From contig NZ_JAMBNX010000005.1 of NCBI RefSeq assembly GCF_023715325.1, positions 296,884 to 360,883 on the forward strand: DNA of 64,000 nt, given 5' to 3'. Numbering within the stretch: the stretch's first letter is position 1; every line of letters starts with the position of its first letter. Positions 1 to 7,443 of this stretch are shown piece by piece. A program made the position numbers and the translations under genes. This DNA comes from Agromyces mediolanus (lineage in GTDB: Bacteria > Actinomycetota > Actinomycetes > Actinomycetales > Microbacteriaceae). The notes beneath the pieces were generated by a model. It made no database searches. It saw only the letters and a program-made list of their open reading frames with translations, and was not told the DNA's origin.

Positions 1-596
1 CCTTCGCCGTCGCGTACAACGCGCTCGTCGAGCGCGCCTCGGTCACCCCCGGCGATCTCGTGGTCATCCAAGGGGCGGGGGCGATCGGCGCGCTGTCGCT
101 CCTCGTCGCGAAGCTCCGCGGCGCCGGTACCACCGTCGTGCTCGGCACTCCCGTCGACGCCGAGCGGCTCGTGAAGCTGCGCGAGCTCGGCGCCGACCAC
201 ACCGTCGATGTGACCGTGGACGATCCGGCGGAGCTCGTCCGATCGCTCGGCGACGGCCTCGGCGCCGACCTCGTCGTCGACGCCACGGGCGTCAGCGTCG
301 CCTTGAAGCAGGGGCTGGAACTCGTACGCCCCTTCGGCTCGATCGCGAAGGTGGGCTGGGGGCCGCAGCCGCTCGGCTTCAGCCTCGACCCCCTCGTCGC
401 GAAGGCGGTCACCCTGTACGGCTCGTTCTCGCACACCTGGACGACCTGGGAGCGGGTGCTCTCGCTCTTCGCGAGCGGCGACCTCGACACCTCGAAGGTG
501 CTCGGCGGGGTCTACGAGCTCGCCGACTGGGAGCGCGCGTTCGCCGACATGGAGTCCGGCCGGAACATCAAGTCCGTGATGGTGATGCCCGCCTGA
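1..596 (+). CDS. Zinc-type (medium-chain) alcohol/polyol dehydrogenase, C-terminal part
   Basis: The gene enters from the left edge; reading frame is open from base 3, giving 197 visible residues. The fragment starts in the middle of the protein and runs directly into the Rossmann nucleotide-binding motif VVIQGAGAIG, followed by the usual NAD(P) domain and the final catalytic-domain helix (ELADWERAFADMESG). The zinc-binding N-terminal half is outside the window. Members of this family oxidise polyols, threonine or alcohols using NAD(P). The neighbours (SDR, GntR regulator, sugar ABC importer) suggest a sugar-alcohol or sugar-acid substrate, but this is inference. It converges on the regulator gene that follows; both stops lie in a GC-rich inverted repeat. 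Confidence 0.85.
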   Translation, partial: FAVAYNALVERASVTPGDLVVIQGAGAIGALSLLVAKLRGAGTTVVLGTPVDAERLVKLRELGADHTVDVTVDDPAELVRSLGDGLGADLVVDATGVSVALKQGLELVRPFGSIAKVGWGPQPLGFSLDPLVAKAVTLYGSFSHTWTTWERVLSLFASGDLDTSKVLGGVYELADWERAFADMESGRNIKSVMVMPA

Positions 597-632
597 GCCC
601 CGAGCGGGCGCGCACTCAGGTGGTGCGCGCCC
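590..632. terminator. Bidirectional terminator-like hairpin between convergent genes
   Basis: A perfect 10-bp stem, GGGCGCGCAC (606-615) with GTGCGCGCCC (623-632), separated by 7 bases. The shorter pair CCTGAG/CTCAGG embeds the TGA of the left gene and the stop of the right gene in complementary arms. There is no T-run, as is common in high-GC actinobacteria, so function is inferred. Confidence 0.5.
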
Positions 633-1389
633 CCTCGTGGGTGCGCTCGAAGTCGTCGAGGGTCAGTTGCACGAGTTCCAGCGCGAGCCGCTGCGCGGCC
701 GATGCGTCACGGGCGACGAGCGCCTCGGCGAGTCGGATGTGCTTCTCGACCGCCTCGCCGGACAGGTCGAGCATGCCCGGTCGGGTGTCCTGGCTCCGGG
801 CGTCGAGCGTCGCGCCGATCGTGTCGGCCAGCTGCGCGATGACCGCGTTCTCGGTGCCCTCGAGCATGATGCGGTGGAACGCGGCGTCGGCCTCGAAGAA
901 CTTGCGCGCGTTCTGCTCGGCCATCGCATCACGCATGTCGTGCGCGCGCGCCAGGATCTCCTGGCCCTGCTCGGCGGGCAGGTGCTTGGCGGCGAGCCCC
1001 GCCGCGGCGTGCTCGAGCCCGAGCCGGAGCTCGAGCAGTTGCTTCATCTGCTCGAGGTAGCCTGGTCCCTGGCCGCGCCACTTCACGACGTACGGGTTCA
1101 GCAGGTCCCAGCTCGTCGACGGCAGCACGCGGGTGCCCACCTGCGGGCGCGCCTCGACGAGCCCCATCGAGCTCAGGGTGCGGATGCCTTCGCGCACGAC
1201 GCTGCGGGAGACGGAGAGTCGCTCGCAGAGCTGCTCGGCGAAGATGATGGTGCCGGCCGGGAGGTCGCCGTTGATGATCTCCTGCCCGACGACGTCGACG
1301 ACGTGGGCGTAGAGGCCGCTGCCGATCCGCGCCCGGTAGCGCGCGGTGCTCGCACCCCTGAGGTCTGCCACCAGTGAGCCTCCCGTCAT
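616..1389 (-). CDS. GntR/FadR-family (FCD) transcriptional regulator
   Basis: A 257-residue protein with an N-terminal winged helix-turn-helix of GntR type (about residues 25-95, with LCERLSVSRSVVREGIRTL in the recognition region) and a C-terminal all-helical FCD ligand domain (about 110-240) carrying the D-x3-H, H and H residues that bind metal in FadR-C proteins (FEADAAFH, EKHIRLAEA). FCD regulators usually sense small organic acids or sugar acids and repress neighbouring catabolic genes. The ATG overlaps the stop of the upstream SDR gene by four bases (ATGA), so SDR and regulator are translationally coupled and probably autoregulated through the AT-rich palindrome at 2247-2273. Upstream extension of this frame is a shadow of the SDR gene and was rejected. 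Confidence 0.9.
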   Translation of the reverse strand: MTGGSLVADLRGASTARYRARIGSGLYAHVVDVVGQEIINGDLPAGTIIFAEQLCERLSVSRSVVREGIRTLSSMGLVEARPQVGTRVLPSTSWDLLNPYVVKWRGQGPGYLEQMKQLLELRLGLEHAAAGLAAKHLPAEQGQEILARAHDMRDAMAEQNARKFFEADAAFHRIMLEGTENAVIAQLADTIGATLDARSQDTRPGMLDLSGEAVEKHIRLAEALVARDASAAQRLALELVQLTLDDFERTHEGARTT

Positions 1390-2207
1390 TCGGCTGTCGC
1401 GAGATCGTACTCGCCGGCGGCGGCTGCGGCCTCGTAGGCGAGCCGGGGGACCTGTGTGGCCAGCTTCCCTCCGCTGATATCGATGAGCGTACCGGTGATG
1501 TATCCCGCGTGGTCGGAGGCGAGGAAGCAGATGAGGCTCGCGATGTCGGACTTCGCCCCCCAGCGCCGGAGCGTCAGCGTGTCGAGCAAGCGGTCCTGCG
1601 CGGCGGTCTCGAGTTCGTCGAAGTGGTTCATCGAGGTCGGGATCATGCCGGGGGCGTACGCGTTGACCGTGATGTTCCACGGGCCGACCTCGCCCGCGAG
1701 CGCTCGGGTGAAGTGCGCGACGGCGGCCTTGGAGGAGGCGTAAGCGCCGCTGCCGTAGATCGGAACGAGGGCGGCGAAGGACGCGGCGTTCAGGATGCGC
1801 CCGGACCGCTGCCGCTTCATCGCGGGCAACACCGCGCGGCACATGAGGAACGTGCCCTTGAGGTTCACCTCGTGGACGAAGTCCCAGGTGCGCTCGTCGA
1901 GTTCGTCGATGGGGCCGTTGCCGACGACCCCGGCATTGTTCACGAGGAGGTCGATGCGGCCGTACTCCGCCTCGACGGCGGCGACGACGGCGGCGACCCG
2001 GTCGGCGTCCCGGATGTCGCACTCGAACTCGCGGTGCCGGCCGCCGAGCTCGTCGAGGAGTGCGCCGGTCTCCGCCAGCTCGGCTGCGCTGACGTCGACC
2101 GAGACGGTGGTGACCCCCTCGCGGGCGAGTGTGGCGACGATCTCGCGGCCGATTCCGCGACCCACTCCGGTGACGATCGCGACCTTGCCGTCCAGGTCGA
2201 TGTTCAT
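1386..2207 (-). CDS. Short-chain dehydrogenase/reductase (SDR)
   Basis: A classical SDR of 273 residues, the normal family length. The nucleotide-binding motif TGVGRGIG is at residues 13-20, NNAG at 90-93, and the catalytic triad is S143, Y156, K160 (YASSK). It reduces or oxidises a keto/hydroxy group with NAD(P). The aspartate at the end of the second strand (SVDVS) suggests preference for NAD. The start was set at the ATG preceded by AGAGGAG; a longer frame reaching to 2324 would run through the promoter/operator and begins with unconvincing residues. It lies in an operon with the FadR regulator and diverges from the sugar ABC importer. Substrate unknown, probably a sugar acid or polyol intermediate. 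Confidence 0.9.
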   Translation of the reverse strand: MNIDLDGKVAIVTGVGRGIGREIVATLAREGVTTVSVDVSAAELAETGALLDELGGRHREFECDIRDADRVAAVVAAVEAEYGRIDLLVNNAGVVGNGPIDELDERTWDFVHEVNLKGTFLMCRAVLPAMKRQRSGRILNAASFAALVPIYGSGAYASSKAAVAHFTRALAGEVGPWNITVNAYAPGMIPTSMNHFDELETAAQDRLLDTLTLRRWGAKSDIASLICFLASDHAGYITGTLIDISGGKLATQVPRLAYEAAAAAGEYDLATAE

Positions 2208-2246
2208 GGCGCTCCTCTGCTCCGGCGACCTTGCGGTTGCATTATT

Positions 2247-2273
2247 AGTATGAATTATTAGAATAATCATACT
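2247..2273. promoter_or_regulatory. AT-rich operator-like palindrome in divergent SDR/ABC promoter region
   Basis: Arms AGTATGA (2247-2253) and TCATACT (2267-2273) are exact reverse complements around an inner TTATT/AATAA pair. This is the only strongly AT-rich patch nearby. It lies between the divergent SDR-regulator operon and the ABC importer, where an FCD-type GntR regulator would be expected to bind. The TAGAAT inside could also serve as a -10 box. The regulator assignment is inference. Confidence 0.6.
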
Positions 2274-2342
2274 CAGGTGCCCCGGCACCGATCCCTCATC
2301 CCCCCGAAGCGCAGGGTTGCGCACTCACAGAGAGGAGATGCG

Positions 2343-3629
2343 ATGAAGCATCGAGTTGCACTGAAGGCCGCCGCCCTGGCGGTGGGCGTGCTCACCGTCG
2401 GAGCGTTGGCCGGGTGCACGACCAGCGGCGGCGAGGCGTCCGACGTCGTCCGCGTCACCCTGGCGAACCACGTCTGGACCGACCTCATCAAGGAGAAGAT
2501 CCCGGAGTTCGAGGAGCAGACCGGCCTCACGGTCGAGCTCACGCAGCTCGGCGAGGACCAACTTTCCGACCAGTACAACGTGAAGCTCAACGCCGGCACC
2601 GACGAGATCGACGTCATGATGTACCGGCCGTTGCAGGAGGGCAAGCTCTTCGCGCAGAACGGCTACCTCGCCGAGCTCGACGACCGCATCGACGCGGCAT
2701 CCGACTGGGACTGGAGCGACTTCCAAGCCGGCCCCGCCGAGGCCACCACCTACGAGGACACCGTCGTCGGCGTTCCGCTCGTCACCGAGTCGGAGGTGCT
2801 CTACTACCGCACCGACCTGCTCGAGCAGGCCGGGCTCGAGGTGCCCACCACGCTCGCCGAACTCGAGAACGCCGCGAAACTCGTCTCCGAGGCGAACCCC
2901 GGCGTCGCGGGCTTCATCGCTCGCACCGGCCGCTCGGCCGCCGTCACCCAGTTCTCCAGCTACCTGTTCAGCTTCGGCGGGGACTTCAGCGAGCAGGGCA
3001 CGGCCGCGGTGAACTCGCCCGAGGCGGTCGAAGCCTACGAGTACTACGGCGGCATGATCCACAAGTACGGGCCGCAGAACGTCAGCACGGACATGAACTG
3101 GGCCGAGGCCTCGGCGATCTTCGCCCAGGGCCAGGCCGCGTTCTACACCGACGCGAGCAGCCTCTACCAGAACCTCGCGCTGCCCGAGAACTCCACCGTC
3201 TCCGACAAGCTCGGCTACGCGCCGTTCCCCGAGGGGCCCGCCGGCTCGAAGCCGTACAGCATCCCCGCCTGGGCGCTCGGCTTGAACAGCGGCTCCGGCA
3301 ACCAGGACAACGGCTGGAAGTTCATCGAGTGGGCGACGAGCTTCGACACCGTGCTCGCCACGCAGGAGGCCGGCGTGCCCGGCGCGCGCACCTCGGTGTG
3401 GGACGACCCGGCCGGCACCTCGAGCTTCCCCGCCGCGCTCGCCGCCGCCATCCAGGCGAACGCTCAGAACGGGGTCGGCTACGACCGGCCCCTCGTCGTG
3501 AACGTCGCCGAGGCGCGCGAGATCGTGGGCGACCCGATCGTCGTCGGCATCACCGGGGGCGACGTGCCCGCGGCCGCCGAGACCGCCGAGCAGAAGTTCC
3601 AGGCCTTCCTGGACGACGAGAACCAGTAA
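2343..3629 (+). CDS. Extracellular sugar-binding lipoprotein of an ABC importer (SBP family 1)
   Basis: A 428-residue solute-binding protein. A lipoprotein signal occupies residues 1-25: positive start MKHR, hydrophobic core, lipobox ALAGC with C25 as the lipidated cysteine. The mature part has the family-1 SBP layout (VWTDLIKEKIPEFEEQTG near the start, then the two-lobed fold with PFPEGPAGSKPYSIPAWALG). It would capture an oligosaccharide, polyol or similar sugar outside the membrane and hand it to the two permeases that follow. The start is the ATG after GAGAGGAG; an upstream in-frame start at 2277 would destroy the signal peptide. It is followed by a 70-base gap and the permease pair. Confidence 0.93.
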   Translation: MKHRVALKAAALAVGVLTVGALAGCTTSGGEASDVVRVTLANHVWTDLIKEKIPEFEEQTGLTVELTQLGEDQLSDQYNVKLNAGTDEIDVMMYRPLQEGKLFAQNGYLAELDDRIDAASDWDWSDFQAGPAEATTYEDTVVGVPLVTESEVLYYRTDLLEQAGLEVPTTLAELENAAKLVSEANPGVAGFIARTGRSAAVTQFSSYLFSFGGDFSEQGTAAVNSPEAVEAYEYYGGMIHKYGPQNVSTDMNWAEASAIFAQGQAAFYTDASSLYQNLALPENSTVSDKLGYAPFPEGPAGSKPYSIPAWALGLNSGSGNQDNGWKFIEWATSFDTVLATQEAGVPGARTSVWDDPAGTSSFPAALAAAIQANAQNGVGYDRPLVVNVAEAREIVGDPIVVGITGGDVPAAAETAEQKFQAFLDDENQ

Positions 3630-3699
3630 CGAACGACAACCCGGGCCCGGTGGGCGCGCTTCGTCGCGCCCACCGGGTCATCACCAGAGGAGGTGGCCG

Positions 3700-4623
3700 G
3701 TGAGCCAGGTCGCACACGGCGACGTCGGCGCGTGGGAGAAGACCTCGCGCTGGGTCAACAGACGACGCAAATGGGTGTTCGCGGCACCGGCGATGATCTT
3801 CGTCGCCCTGCTGCTCGTCTTCCCCGTCGTCTGGACGCTGTATCTCAGCTTCACGAACTCGAAGGGCTCGGTTCGCGCGCCGTTCGACTTCACCGGCTTC
3901 GAAAACTACTTCACCGTCCTCACGGACACCGAGCGGTTCTGGCCTGCCGTCGGCCGCACCGCGTACTTCACCGGCGGGGCGCTCGTCTTCGAGGTGATCC
4001 TCGGCATCGCGATCGCGCTCCTGCTCTGGAAGCCGTTCAAGGGGGAACGACTCGTGCGGGTCGCGATCCTTCTCCCGCTCGTCGCCACCCCGGTCGCGGT
4101 CGGCATGATGTGGCGGCTCATCTTCGAACCGAACATCGGCTTCGCGAACGAGTTCCTCTCCTGGTTCGGCATCCCCGCCCAGCCGTGGCTGAGCAGCCCG
4201 GACACCGCGCTCAGCACCCTCGTCTTCGTCGACGTCTGGCAGTGGACGCCGATGGTGACCCTGATCATCCTCGCCGGGCTCACCGCGTTGCCCGAAGAGC
4301 CCGACGAGGCGGCGCGGGTCGACGGCGCCAACTGGTGGCAGCGGCTCTGGTACGTCACCCTGCCGCTGCTCGCGCCGACGATCACCGCGGCTGTCGTGCT
4401 GCGCGGCATCGACGCGCTGAAGACCTTCGACATCCTCTATGCGACGAAGGGCAAGGGCGGCGGCTCCTTCCACGAGGTCGAGACGCTGAACATCTACGCC
4501 TACGGCCTGAGCTTCGACTACAACCGCTACGGGCAGGCCTCGACCGTGCTGATCCTCTTCTTCCTGATGATCATCGGGCTCATCTGGATCCTGTCCCTCC
4601 GGAAGAAGGCGGCGAACAAGTGA
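3700..4623 (+). CDS. Sugar ABC transporter permease, MalF/UgpA-like
   Basis: A 307-residue integral membrane protein with about six transmembrane helices, starting with a hydrophobic segment at about residue 27 (WVFAAPAMIFVALLLVFPVV). The cytoplasmic EAA loop that docks the ATPase is seen as EAARVDGANWWQRLWYVTLP near residue 205. GTG start follows AGAGGAGG. It pairs with the next permease; the two genes overlap by four bases (GTGA). No ATPase gene is present in the unit, so the pair probably shares a genome-encoded MsiK/UgpC-type ATPase, as known for many actinobacterial CUT1 importers. Confidence 0.93.
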   Translation: MSQVAHGDVGAWEKTSRWVNRRRKWVFAAPAMIFVALLLVFPVVWTLYLSFTNSKGSVRAPFDFTGFENYFTVLTDTERFWPAVGRTAYFTGGALVFEVILGIAIALLLWKPFKGERLVRVAILLPLVATPVAVGMMWRLIFEPNIGFANEFLSWFGIPAQPWLSSPDTALSTLVFVDVWQWTPMVTLIILAGLTALPEEPDEAARVDGANWWQRLWYVTLPLLAPTITAAVVLRGIDALKTFDILYATKGKGGGSFHEVETLNIYAYGLSFDYNRYGQASTVLILFFLMIIGLIWILSLRKKAANK

Positions 4624-5474
4624 CCACGAAATCCCTGACCATCGCCGGCGCCCCGCGGCGCCGCAAGTTCCCGTGGCCGACGTTCGGGCGCGCAGTCGGG
4701 CTCACCGCCGTCGTGGTCACCTTCGTGGCGCCGCTCGCCTGGATGCTGCTCGCGAGCTTCAAGACGAACGTCGACATCTACGACTCCTCGAAGATGTTCG
4801 CCTTCCTGCCGACCCTCGACAACTACGGCACCGTGTTCGGCCAGGCGAACTACGGCGCGTACATCTGGAACTCGTTCTTCGTGGCCTTTGTCGCGACGGT
4901 GCTCTCGCTCGTGCTCGCGGTGCCCGCCGCGTACAGCATGAGCCGCTTCGTGATGGGGCGCTCGGCGATGGTCGTGCTGCTCGCCCGCATCATCCCCGGC
5001 GTAAGCCTGCTCGTGCCGTGGTACTTCGTGTTCTCGCAGATGCGTCTCGTCGGCAGCTTCGCCGTGCTGATCCTGTCGATGATGTTCGTCTCGCTGCCGC
5101 TGATCCTCTACATCATGATGTCGTACTTCGACTCCATGCCCGAGGAGCTGGAGGAGGCCGCGCAGGTCGACGGCCTGACGCCGATCGGCGCGTTCCTGCG
5201 GATCACCTTGCCGCTGTCGATGCCGGGCGTCGCGACGGCCGGCATCCTCTCGTTCATCTTCGCGTGGAACAACTTCATGTTCGCGCTCGTACTGTCGGGG
5301 GCGAGCACGAAGACGCTGCCCGTCGCGATCTTCGACTTCGTCGGTTACGCGAGCATCGACTGGGGCGGCCTGATGGCCGCCGCCGTCATCGTCACCCTGC
5401 CGATCATGGTGATCGCGCTCTTCACCCAGAAGTACATCGTGTCCGGCCTGACGGCGGGCGCGACGAAGGGCTGA
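4620..5474 (+). CDS. Sugar ABC transporter permease, MalG/UgpE-like
   Basis: A 284-residue permease, about six transmembrane helices. The EAA docking loop is EEAAQVDGLTPIGAFLRITL near residue 178. The GTG start overlaps the end of the previous permease (GTGA), which ties the two together as a heterodimer. A longer frame reaching back to 3693 reads through the previous gene in the wrong frame and is not real. The gene is followed by terminator-like hairpins, so the importer operon ends here. Confidence 0.93.
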   Translation: MTTKSLTIAGAPRRRKFPWPTFGRAVGLTAVVVTFVAPLAWMLLASFKTNVDIYDSSKMFAFLPTLDNYGTVFGQANYGAYIWNSFFVAFVATVLSLVLAVPAAYSMSRFVMGRSAMVVLLARIIPGVSLLVPWYFVFSQMRLVGSFAVLILSMMFVSLPLILYIMMSYFDSMPEELEEAAQVDGLTPIGAFLRITLPLSMPGVATAGILSFIFAWNNFMFALVLSGASTKTLPVAIFDFVGYASIDWGGLMAAAVIVTLPIMVIALFTQKYIVSGLTAGATKG

Positions 5475-5573
5475 ACCAGTCGCGGCCGCCGCTGTCAACC
5501 CCTGTTCGGCAGCGGCCGCCGGGTGTGAAATGAAGTGGTCGCACAAGGGAGCGATCAACGCACGGAATGGGGT

Positions 5574-5614
5574 GGCCCGGGTGGCGGTGTTTCGACCGCG
5601 GCCCGGGCCTTTTC
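5574..5614 (+). terminator. Intrinsic terminator after the ABC importer operon
   Basis: Inverted repeat GGCCCGGG (5574-5581) and CCCGGGCC (5602-5609), extended by an inner GCGGT/ACCGC pair, followed directly by TTTTCC. This is one of the few hairpins in the window with a T-run. It sits about 100 bases after the last permease gene. Confidence 0.65.
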
Positions 5615-5662
5615 CGTGTCGGCGGATTGCAGGGGAGGGGTGCGCACGTCGGTCGCCCGACG

Positions 5663-5668
5663 TACGGT
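5663..5668 (+). promoter_or_regulatory. -10 box (TACGGT) of a probably leaderless 48-residue gene
   Basis: TACGGT ends 7 bases before the ATG at 5676, so transcription would begin at or next to the start codon. No ribosome-binding site is visible, which fits a leaderless mRNA. Confidence 0.5.
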
Positions 5669-5675
5669 CGAAGAC

Positions 5676-5822
5676 ATGAAGGTCACGATCATCGCGACGA
5701 ACCCGGCCTCGGGCGAGGCCGTCGTCGTCGAGGCCGACGGCACCGACGAGGAGACCGCGACCGCCGCGGCGAAGGCGCAGATCCCGGTGGGATGGAAGGC
5801 CGTCAGCATCCGCCGAGTCTGA
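5676..5822 (+). CDS. Small conserved-looking hypothetical protein (48 aa)
   Basis: A 48-residue acidic/alanine-rich protein that starts MKVTIIATNPASGEAVVVEA and ends in GWKAVSIRRV. It shows no signal peptide, membrane segment or known motif. The ATG was chosen because a -10-like TACGGT sits 7 bases upstream; the same frame is open further upstream but without plausible sequence. It stands alone between the importer terminator and the CPBP gene. I do not recognise the family; the compact alternating beta pattern could form a small beta-alpha-beta unit. Confidence 0.6.
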   Translation: MKVTIIATNPASGEAVVVEADGTDEETATAAAKAQIPVGWKAVSIRRV

Positions 5823-5913
5823 ACGCCGCGGCGATACGCTGGGCCTGCCCACGGGGGACGGCGCCTCGGAGCGGGTTCGACCGACGACGCCGAGGCGGCA
5901 GAGAGAGGCACCG

Positions 5914-6819
5914 ATGCGCGCACGTGAACTGAGCTTCGTCCGTGAGATCGAGACGGGGAAGCGCAAGACCCCGCTCGTCGTCGCCTACCTGCTCGCCGTG
6001 CTGCTCGCCGTGTTCGGCGTGCAGTTCGTCGTCGGCGCGGGCCTGCGCATCGCGACCGGCTCCGTGACCGACACCTCGAGCCTGTTCTCGCAGCTGATCG
6101 AGGGCGTCACCGACCTCGTGCCGATCCTCATCATCTTCGCCTGGGTCGCCTGGTTCGAGCGTCGCCGGGTGAGTTCCCTCGGCCTGCGGAACGCCCGCGG
6201 CTGGCTGACCCTGCTGCTCGGCGTCGTCGTCGGCGGTGTCCTCATCGCGATCGCCGCGGCCCCCGCCATCCTCGCCGGCGACGTCGTGCCGGCCGGGCCC
6301 GACACCGGCGCGCTGGTGACCGGCACCGCGGCGCTCGGCGCCGTCGTCGCGACGATCCCGATCTGGCTGATCCAGGGCAGCTCCGAGGAGATCATCTTCC
6401 GCGGCTTCCTGCTCCAGCGCAGCCTCTACTCCTGGCCCACGTGGCTCGCCATCCTCGTCACGAGCGTGCTGTTCGCCCTCGTGCACCCCGGCGCCTTCGG
6501 CGTCGGCAAGCTCAACATCGCCCTCTTCGGCGTGTTCGCCGCGCTCGTCGTCATCTGGCAGAACTCGATCTGGCTCGTCATGGGCATCCACGCCGGCTGG
6601 AACCTCGTGCAGGGGAACGTCCTCGGCATCGCGGTGTCCGGCTCGGGCCACGACAACAGTCTCTTCCGCTTCGAACCGGTCGCCGGTCGAGAGCTGCTGT
6701 CCGGCGGTGACTTCGGAACCGAGGGCAGCGTGTACGCCACCGTCGTGCTCGTCCTGGCGATCGTGGCCGCGTTCCTGCTCGCGCAGCGCCGCCTCGCCGC
6801 GGGGCCCGCGGGACGCTGA
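5914..6819 (+). CDS. CPBP-family intramembrane glutamic endopeptidase (CAAX protease-like)
   Basis: A 301-residue multi-spanning membrane protein with the three signature motifs of the CPBP/ABI family: EEIIFRGFLL (E158 and E159 then R), HPGAF near residue 190, and HAGWN near residue 226. These residues form the intramembrane catalytic site. Bacterial members are linked to immunity against self bacteriocins and to envelope processing, but the substrate here is unknown. ATG start follows GAGAGAGGCACC. The gene converges on the GIY-YIG-type gene with 10 bases between the stops. Confidence 0.9.
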   Translation: MRARELSFVREIETGKRKTPLVVAYLLAVLLAVFGVQFVVGAGLRIATGSVTDTSSLFSQLIEGVTDLVPILIIFAWVAWFERRRVSSLGLRNARGWLTLLLGVVVGGVLIAIAAAPAILAGDVVPAGPDTGALVTGTAALGAVVATIPIWLIQGSSEEIIFRGFLLQRSLYSWPTWLAILVTSVLFALVHPGAFGVGKLNIALFGVFAALVVIWQNSIWLVMGIHAGWNLVQGNVLGIAVSGSGHDNSLFRFEPVAGRELLSGGDFGTEGSVYATVVLVLAIVAAFLLAQRRLAAGPAGR

Positions 6820-6829
6820 CCCGGCCGCG

Positions 6830-7393
6830 TCAGGCGAACGCCGCGGCCCGCGCCGCGACCCACTCGTCGTACTGCGCCCAGGGGTCGTCGACGCCGAGCG
6901 CGAGTGCGGCGACCTGCGCGTCGAGCTCGGCGGTGCGCTCGAACCACTCGGTGCCGGGGACGCGGGACGCGGCGAACTGCTCGTGCCTGCGGTGCTCGCA
7001 CGCACGACCGCCGGGCTCCAGGGCGAGCAGCTCGTCGTGGGGGAGCGCGGCGACCCGCGCCCGGAGCCGGCCGCTCGTGCCGATCTTGATGCGGTCGTCG
7101 AAACGCAGGTAGTAGACGACCTCGACGATCGGGGCGCCGAACTCGCGGTCGGGTACGTCGCCGGCCCGCCAGCCGCAGCGCTCGCAGAGCGTGCCGCCGG
7201 GGTAGCGCCGCCCCACCCGGGCGCCGCAGGCCAGACACGGCGAGAGCAGCAGCGTGCGCGCGCCGAACTCGCCCTCCGCCCACTCGAGCGCGACGGCGAG
7301 GTGGCTCGTGCAGAGGGCGAGCGGCGCACCGGCCGCCGCCGGGTGCGGGCAGGGCGCGCCCGAGGCATCCGTCAACGCGCAGTGATCGTCCAC
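6830..7393 (-). CDS. Zinc-ribbon protein with a C-terminal GIY-YIG-like (T5orf172/MUG113) domain
   Basis: The 187-residue protein has three visible parts. The N-terminal 40 residues carry spaced Cys/His (HCAL, CPHP, CTSH) that could bind zinc. A second ribbon follows, CLACG then LCERCGW about 15 residues later. The last 100 residues match the GIY-YIG subfamily known as T5orf172 or MUG113: VVYYLRFDDRIKIGTSGRLR, then EHRRHEQF and GTEWFER. That fold is a nuclease in other proteins. The start was set at a GTG with TACCGT exactly six bases upstream (leaderless). DNA binding or cleavage is inference; no restriction or toxin partner sits beside it. Confidence 0.7.
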   Translation of the reverse strand: MDDHCALTDASGAPCPHPAAAGAPLALCTSHLAVALEWAEGEFGARTLLLSPCLACGARVGRRYPGGTLCERCGWRAGDVPDREFGAPIVEVVYYLRFDDRIKIGTSGRLRARVAALPHDELLALEPGGRACEHRRHEQFAASRVPGTEWFERTAELDAQVAALALGVDDPWAQYDEWVAARAAAFA

Positions 7394-7399
7394 GCGGGT

Positions 7400-7405
7400 A
7401 CGGTA
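7400..7405 (-). promoter_or_regulatory. -10 box (TACCGT) for the GIY-YIG-like gene
   Basis: On the minus strand TACCGT is followed by six bases and then the GTG start at 7393. No Shine-Dalgarno sequence is present, consistent with leaderless transcription. Confidence 0.55.
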
Positions 7406-7443
7406 CGTCGCACCGGTGACATTCGGGCCGCGGATGCCCCGGC

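Noticed and set aside
3693..5474. A 593-residue fused permease
   Set aside because: The N-terminal half is Arg-rich out-of-frame reading of the first permease; the real second permease begins at the GTG at 4620.
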